Shown here: in pieces, positions 60,425-64,000 of the stretch
Position numbering within the stretch: the first letter of the stretch is position 1
Layout of the letters: each line of letters starts with the position of its first letter
NCBI RefSeq assembly: GCF_013410345.1
Contig: NZ_JACCFJ010000001.1
Coordinates: 2,951,001 to 3,015,000 of the forward strand
Length of the DNA stretch: 64,000 bases
Origin: Saccharopolyspora hordei
GTDB lineage: Bacteria > Actinomycetota > Actinomycetes > Mycobacteriales > Pseudonocardiaceae
Direction of reading: 5' to 3'
The notes under the pieces: generated by a model
Told to the model about the DNA's origin: nothing
Database searches by the model: none
The model's input: only the letters and a program-made list of their open reading frames with translations
Translations under genes and position numbers: made by a program

Positions 60425-60598
60425 CGTCAGTCTCCTGACTCGTGGATCGTCGCTGCGCGCCTGCCTTCCCACCGCGGCAGCGGCAGTGGCGCACGTGGCG
60501 GCAGCTCCCCACTCACAGTGGCGGGACCGTGCCGGATTCGCACCGGCTTCCTGCGCACCGTCGCATGAACTCCAGCGGCGACGGTGGCACCGGCGGGG
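60425..60598 (-). promoter_or_regulatory. Cobalamin (B12) riboswitch
   Basis: Read on the minus strand, this has the ordered core of cobalamin riboswitches: GGTGCCACCGTCGCC, then GAAGCCGGTGCGAATCCGGC, ACGGTCCCGCCACTGT, GTGGGGAGCTGCCGCCACG, CACTGCCG, GGGAAGGC and the closing CGAGTCAGGAGACTG. GGTGCGAATCC is the B12-box. It lies 375 nt upstream of the binding-protein ATG in the same direction. When B12 is abundant, it should reduce expression of the ABC transporter (known behaviour of the class). A possible -35 TTGACA lies at about 60609-60604. Confidence 0.92.
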
Positions 60599-60687
60599 AC
60601 GGGTGTCAAGGGCGGTGGACGGAGATCACGCGCACCCCTGCCGGGCCAGTGCGCCGGGCGGCGGTGCCGACCTCTACCATCCGGAGG

Positions 60688-61341
60688 GTGGCCGCCTACG
60701 ACTTCGACGCCTTCGAGCACCTGGACCCCTCGTCCCTGCCGCTGCGCCAGCAGCGGATCCTGGCCGCCATCCAGGACTTCGTGACCAGGCACGGGTACTC
60801 GCCGAGCACCCGGCAGATCGGCGACGCGGTGGGCCTGCGCTCGACCTCGTCGGTGTCGAAGCACCTGAACGCGTTGGAGGAGAAGGGGTTCCTGCGCCGC
60901 AGCCCGTCGGTGTCCCGCCCCATCGACGTGCGCGCGTTCCTCCAGCCGTCGGCGGTCCGCGAGGGCGACTCGGTGCCGGTGCCCGTGGTCGGCGACATCG
61001 CCGCCGGCACCCCGATCACCGCGGACGAGCACCTCGACGAGGTGATCGACCTGCCCCGCGAGCTCACCGGCCGGGGCACCGTGTTCGGGCTGCGGGTGCG
61101 CGGTGACTCGATGGTCGACGCGGCCATCTGCGACGGCGACATCGTGGTGGTGCGCCAGCAGCAGGAGGCCCACTCGGGGCAGATCGTCGCCGCGATGATC
61201 GACGACGAGGCGACGGTGAAGGTCTACCGCCGCCGCGGCGGTCACGTCCTGCTCGAACCCCGCAACCCGGCCTACGAGGTCATCGACGGTGACGACGCGG
61301 TCGTCCTCGGGGTGGTCGTCTCGGTCCTCCGCAGCGTCTGA
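60688..61341 (+). CDS. lexA: LexA-type self-cleaving repressor (probable paralogue)
   Basis: A 217-residue LexA. The winged helix YSPSTRQIGDAVGLRSTSSV then SKHLNALEEKGFLRR is followed by the S24 peptidase-like domain: cleavage bond Ala106-Gly107 (GDIAAGTPI), catalytic Ser141 (RGDSMVD) and Lys178 (ATVKVYR). All are intact, so RecA-stimulated self-cleavage is expected. TACCAT ends 7 nt before GTG 60688, suggesting a leaderless mRNA. No CGAAC-N4-GTTCG SOS box is seen upstream, which is unusual for the main lexA. It is convergent with gudD. Confidence 0.85.
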   Translation: MAAYDFDAFEHLDPSSLPLRQQRILAAIQDFVTRHGYSPSTRQIGDAVGLRSTSSVSKHLNALEEKGFLRRSPSVSRPIDVRAFLQPSAVREGDSVPVPVVGDIAAGTPITADEHLDEVIDLPRELTGRGTVFGLRVRGDSMVDAAICDGDIVVVRQQQEAHSGQIVAAMIDDEATVKVYRRRGGHVLLEPRNPAYEVIDGDDAVVLGVVVSVLRSV

Positions 61342-61356
61342 GGTCCCGTCGGCGCG

Positions 61357-62694
61357 CTAGTCGCGGTCCAGCGCCGGGCGCTTGGGGTCGAAGGTCCAGC
61401 CCGGGACGAGGTGCTGCATCGCCGCCGCGTCGTCGCGGGACCCGAGGCCGTGCTCCAGGTGGAGCTGGTGGGCCGCTTCGACGCGGTCGAGGTCCAGCTC
61501 GACGCCCAGGCCGGGGCGGTCGGGCACCTCGATGCGCCCGTCGGTGATGCGCAGCGGCTCCCGGGCGATGCGCTGGCCGTCCTGCCAGATCCAGTGCGTG
61601 TCGATCGCGGTGATCTCGCCGGGCGCGGCCGCGGCGACGTGGGTGAACATCGCCAGCGACACGTCGAAGTGGTTGTTGGAGTGCGAACCCCAGGTCAGGC
61701 CCCAGTCGTGGCAGAGCTGCGCCACCCGCACCGACCCGCTCATCGTCCAGAAGTGCGGGTCGGCCAGCGGGATGTCCACCGCGTCGGCGCGCACCGCGTG
61801 GTGCAGCTGCCGCCAGTCCGTGGCGACCATGTTGGTGGCGGTGCGCAGCCCCGTCGCGCGGCGGAACTCCGCCATCGTCTCGCGACCCGAGCAGCCGGCC
61901 TCGGCGCCGCACGGGTCTTCGGCGTAGGCGAGGACGTCGCGCAGCGCGCGGCCGAGGTCGATCGCGGTGGCCAGCGGCCACGCGCCGTTGGGGTCGAGGG
62001 TGATCCGCGCGTCGGGGAACCGCCGCGCCAGCGCGGTGACCGCCTCGGCCTCGACCGGCCCCGGCAGCACCCCGCCCTTGAGCTTGAAGTCGCGGAACCC
62101 GTAGCGCCGCTGCGCCGCCTCCGCCTGGCGCACGATCGCCTCCGGTGTGAGGGCTTCCTCGTGGCGCAGCCGCAGCCAGTCGTCGTCGGGCTCGTCCGCC
62201 GGGCTCCGGTAGGGCAGGTCGGTGCGCTCCCGGTCACCGACGAAGAACAGGTACCCGAGCACCGGCACGTGGTCACGCTGCCGGCCGTCACCGAGCAGCT
62301 CGGCCACCGGCACCTCCAGGTGCTGGCCGAGCAGGTCGAGCATCGCCGATTCCAGCGCGGTGACCGCGTGGACCGTCACGCGCTGGTCGAAGGTCTGCAC
62401 CCCGCGGCCGCCCGCGTCGCGGTCGGCGAACCGGGTGCGGACCGCGGTGAGGACCGCACGCACCCGGCCCACCGGCTGGCCGACGACCAGCTCCGCGGAG
62501 TCCTCGAGGGTGCGGCGGACCGTTTCCCCGCCGGGCACCTCGCCGACCCCGGTCCGGCCTTCGGAGTCGGTGAGCACCACCAGGTTCCGGGTGAAGTGCG
62601 GGGCGTGCGCCCCGCTGAGGTTGAGCAGCATGCTGTCGTGCCCGGCGATCGGCACCACCCGCATGCCGGTGACCACGGGCTGCGTGCGCGCCAT
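61357..62694 (-). CDS. gudD: Glucarate dehydratase
   Basis: A 445-residue enolase-superfamily enzyme (typical length 440-450) converting D-glucarate to 5-keto-4-deoxyglucarate. [13 protein letters not shown] holds the KxK catalytic lysines; [22 protein letters not shown] and [10 protein letters not shown] hold Mg ligands and the conserved Asn; [14 protein letters not shown] holds the second catalytic His. It lies 62 bp downstream of kdgD on the same strand. The pair converts glucarate to alpha-ketoglutarate semialdehyde. Confidence 0.94.
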   Translation of the reverse strand: MARTQPVVTGMRVVPIAGHDSMLLNLSGAHAPHFTRNLVVLTDSEGRTGVGEVPGGETVRRTLEDSAELVVGQPVGRVRAVLTAVRTRFADRDAGGRGVQTFDQRVTVHAVTALESAMLDLLGQHLEVPVAELLGDGRQRDHVPVLGYLFFVGDRERTDLPYRSPADEPDDDWLRLRHEEALTPEAIVRQAEAAQRRYGFRDFKLKGGVLPGPVEAEAVTALARRFPDARITLDPNGAWPLATAIDLGRALRDVLAYAEDPCGAEAGCSGRETMAEFRRATGLRTATNMVATDWRQLHHAVRADAVDIPLADPHFWTMSGSVRVAQLCHDWGLTWGSHSNNHFDVSLAMFTHVAAAAPGEITAIDTHWIWQDGQRIAREPLRITDGRIEVPDRPGLGVELDLDRVEAAHQLHLEHGLGSRDDAAAMQHLVPGWTFDPKRPALDRD

Positions 62695-62756
62695 CCGTCC
62701 CTCCGTCCTCGGTGTGCGTGGCGCCGGGAACCGCCGCGGCGCCGGGGGTTGCCGCC

Positions 62757-63680
62757 TCAGCGCAGGTCCGTCACGCGCTCGACCAGGTCGCGCAGCGCGC
62801 TGAGCTCGGCGTCGTCCAGGTCGACCAGCGGCGGCCGCACCGGGCCCGCCGGGCGGCCGACGACCCGCATGCCGGCCTTGACGATGCTCACCGCGTACCC
62901 GGCGCGCCGGTTGCGGATGTCGCAGTACGGCAGCACGAACTCCTCCAGGTACCGGTACACGGCCGCGCGGTCGCGGTCGCGCACCGCCTGGTAGAAGCGC
63001 AGCGCGAACTCGGGCACGAAGTTGAACATCGCCGAGGAGTAGGTGGTCACGCCCAGCTCCAGCAGCGGCAGCGCGAACGTCTCCGCCGTCGGCAGCCCGC
63101 CGACGTAGGTGAGCCGGTCACCGAGCCGCGCGTACAGGCGGGTCATCTTCTCCACGTTGCCCACGCCGTCCTTGAACCCCACCAGGTTCGGGCACTGCTC
63201 GGCCAGTTCGGCGACAGTGGTGTCCGCGAAGACCGCGTTGGCCCGGCTGTAGAGGACGACCCCGAGCCGGGTGGCCGCGCAGACCGCGCGGACGTGCGCG
63301 GCGAGCCCGGCCTGGTCGGCCTCGGTCAGGTAGGGCGGGAACAGCAGCACCCCGGCCGCCCCGGCGCGTTCGGCGGCGCGGGCCATCTCCACCGCCATCG
63401 CGGTGCCGTACCCGACCGGGGCGATCACCGGCACCCCGTCCGGGGCCTCCTCGACGGCGGCCCGCACCACCTGCTCCACCTCAGCGGGGGTCAGCGAGAA
63501 GAACTCCCCGGTGCCGCCCGCCGCGAACAGCCCGGCCGCGCCGAAACCGCCCAGCCGGCCGATGTTCTCGCGGTAGGCGGCCTCGTCGAAGCTGAGGTCG
63601 GGCCGGAAGTGGGTCACCGGGAACGACAGCAGTCCGCTGGCCAGCTGCCGGGCCATGTCGGTGGGCGAGTACGCGGACAT
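62757..63680 (-). CDS. kdgD: 5-dehydro-4-deoxyglucarate dehydratase
   Basis: A 307-residue class-I aldolase-superfamily (DapA/NanA) TIM barrel. [18 protein letters not shown] is the substrate-carboxylate loop, LYSRANAVF holds the catalytic Tyr, and the Schiff-base Lys is in [14 protein letters not shown]. The product is 2-oxoglutarate semialdehyde plus CO2; the following dehydrogenase is not in the window. ATG 63680 is chosen. It is divergent from a LysR-type regulator gene. Confidence 0.93.
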   Translation of the reverse strand: MSAYSPTDMARQLASGLLSFPVTHFRPDLSFDEAAYRENIGRLGGFGAAGLFAAGGTGEFFSLTPAEVEQVVRAAVEEAPDGVPVIAPVGYGTAMAVEMARAAERAGAAGVLLFPPYLTEADQAGLAAHVRAVCAATRLGVVLYSRANAVFADTTVAELAEQCPNLVGFKDGVGNVEKMTRLYARLGDRLTYVGGLPTAETFALPLLELGVTTYSSAMFNFVPEFALRFYQAVRDRDRAAVYRYLEEFVLPYCDIRNRRAGYAVSIVKAGMRVVGRPAGPVRPPLVDLDDAELSALRDLVERVTDLR

Positions 63681-63777
63681 CGGCGATCTCCTCCGTGGGC
63701 GTGCGACCTCGTCGCGGCGGGGCGGTGACGAGCCGGAGCGGGGCTCAGGCGTCGTCGCGGTCGACAGTAAGGTGACC

Positions 63778-63834
63778 CATCGATGCCCGTCCAACTCAAA
63801 CAAAGCATCCACTGATACCGGGTCAGCATCGATG
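63778..63834. promoter_or_regulatory. Divergent kdgD/LysR control region with two CATCGATG copies
   Basis: The 8-bp palindrome CATCGATG occurs at 63778-63785 and again at 63827-63834, the second overlapping the LysR start codon. The stretch between is AT-richer than average (CCAACTCAAACAAAGCATCC). LysR regulators usually bind such divergent gaps; the exact site is inferred. Confidence 0.45.
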
Positions 63835-64000
63835 TTCACGCTCAACCAACTCACCGGTTTCGTCGCCGTGGCCGAGGAGCAGCACTTCGGCCGGGCCGCG
63901 CAGCGGCTGCGCATGACCCAGCCCCCGCTGACGCGGCAGATCCAGCAGCTGGAGAAGGAGCTGCAGGTCCAGCTGTTCGACCGCACCAGCCGCACCGTGC
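63832..64000 (+). CDS. LysR-family transcriptional regulator, N-terminal part (runs off right edge)
   Basis: The first 56 codons are visible: [40 protein letters not shown] and [15 protein letters not shown], the complete LysR helix-turn-helix and linker start. It is divergent from kdgD and gudD, and is therefore the probable activator of glucarate catabolism. The effector domain lies outside the window. Confidence 0.93.
   Translation, partial: MFTLNQLTGFVAVAEEQHFGRAAQRLRMTQPPLTRQIQQLEKELQVQLFDRTSRTV

Noticed and set aside
60500..60560. tRNA gene suggested by a GTGCGAATCC T-loop-like stretch
   Set aside because: No acceptor stem or anticodon arm surrounds it; the sequence is the B12-box of a cobalamin riboswitch.

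Overview
This window reads as chromosomal DNA of a high-GC Gram-positive actinomycete. GC is very high throughout, GTG starts are common, and the contents are typical of the group: a four-gene conservon, actinobacterial SAM-methyltransferases, CsoR copper sensors, sugar ABC transporters without their own ATPase, and P450s with a ferredoxin and reductase. A Pseudonocardiaceae (Saccharopolyspora-like) origin is a reasonable guess but is not proven. No tRNA, rRNA, prophage, insertion sequence or CRISPR array was seen.

Region by region. (1) 1-1072: the start of an MFS efflux pump divergent from an ArsR-type repressor, with a palindrome between. (2) 1069-8361: an envelope locus with a membrane-anchored molybdenum oxidoreductase, a sugar-nucleotide epimerase, a two-component system, a polytopic glycosyltransferase-like protein, a GT2 glycosyltransferase and a DUF2064 protein. 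Both divergent promoters carry G(T/C)AAGG half-sites; one is an array of about ten sites phased at 10-11 bp, which looks like the response regulator's operator. (3) 8600-13579: small stress and regulatory genes (DksA-like, GlxA-like, SHOCT, GlsB/YeaQ) and two paralogous SAM-methyltransferases. (4) 13838-15881: a copper locus with two CsoR paralogues, a DUF305 lipoprotein and a His-rich membrane protein. (5) 16048-17586: an MpaB-like oxygenase and a broken sugar dehydrogenase. (6) 17706-27053: a divergent carbohydrate locus (ThuA, two Gfo/Idh/MocA dehydrogenases, ABC transporter, ROK regulator, two TIM-barrel isomerases), probably using oxidised (3-keto) sugar intermediates.

(7) 27350-29677: a LapA-like protein and two decayed genes (IclR regulator, polysaccharide-lyase-like protein). 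(8) 29678-33502: a conservon (cvnABCD). (9) 33572-36097: a tryptophanase with a DMATS-type aromatic prenyltransferase, predicted to give a prenylated indole. (10) 36487-43163: SDR/MarR and TetR/SDR pairs, a PAP2-diacylglycerol-kinase fusion, inorganic pyrophosphatase, and a 66-bp tandem repeat running into the pyrophosphatase stop codon. (11) 43206-49313: two P450s, an MFS exporter, TetR, ferredoxin and ferredoxin reductase. (12) 49317-53955: a broken alpha/beta hydrolase and a three-subunit molybdenum hydroxylase. (13) 54047-60598: CorA and an Opp/Nik-type ABC transporter whose mRNA begins with a cobalamin riboswitch followed by a tiny His-rich ORF. (14) 60688-64000: a LexA paralogue and a glucarate catabolic pair (gudD, kdgD) divergent from a LysR regulator that runs off the edge.

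Two themes recur. Several regulator genes have a -10 element 6-7 nt before the start codon, suggesting leaderless mRNAs. Four genes carry frameshifts or truncations, either real decay or assembly error. The strongest candidates for something undescribed are the phased operator array and its envelope regulon, the B12-switched transporter with its His-rich mini-ORF, and the prenylindole gene pair.
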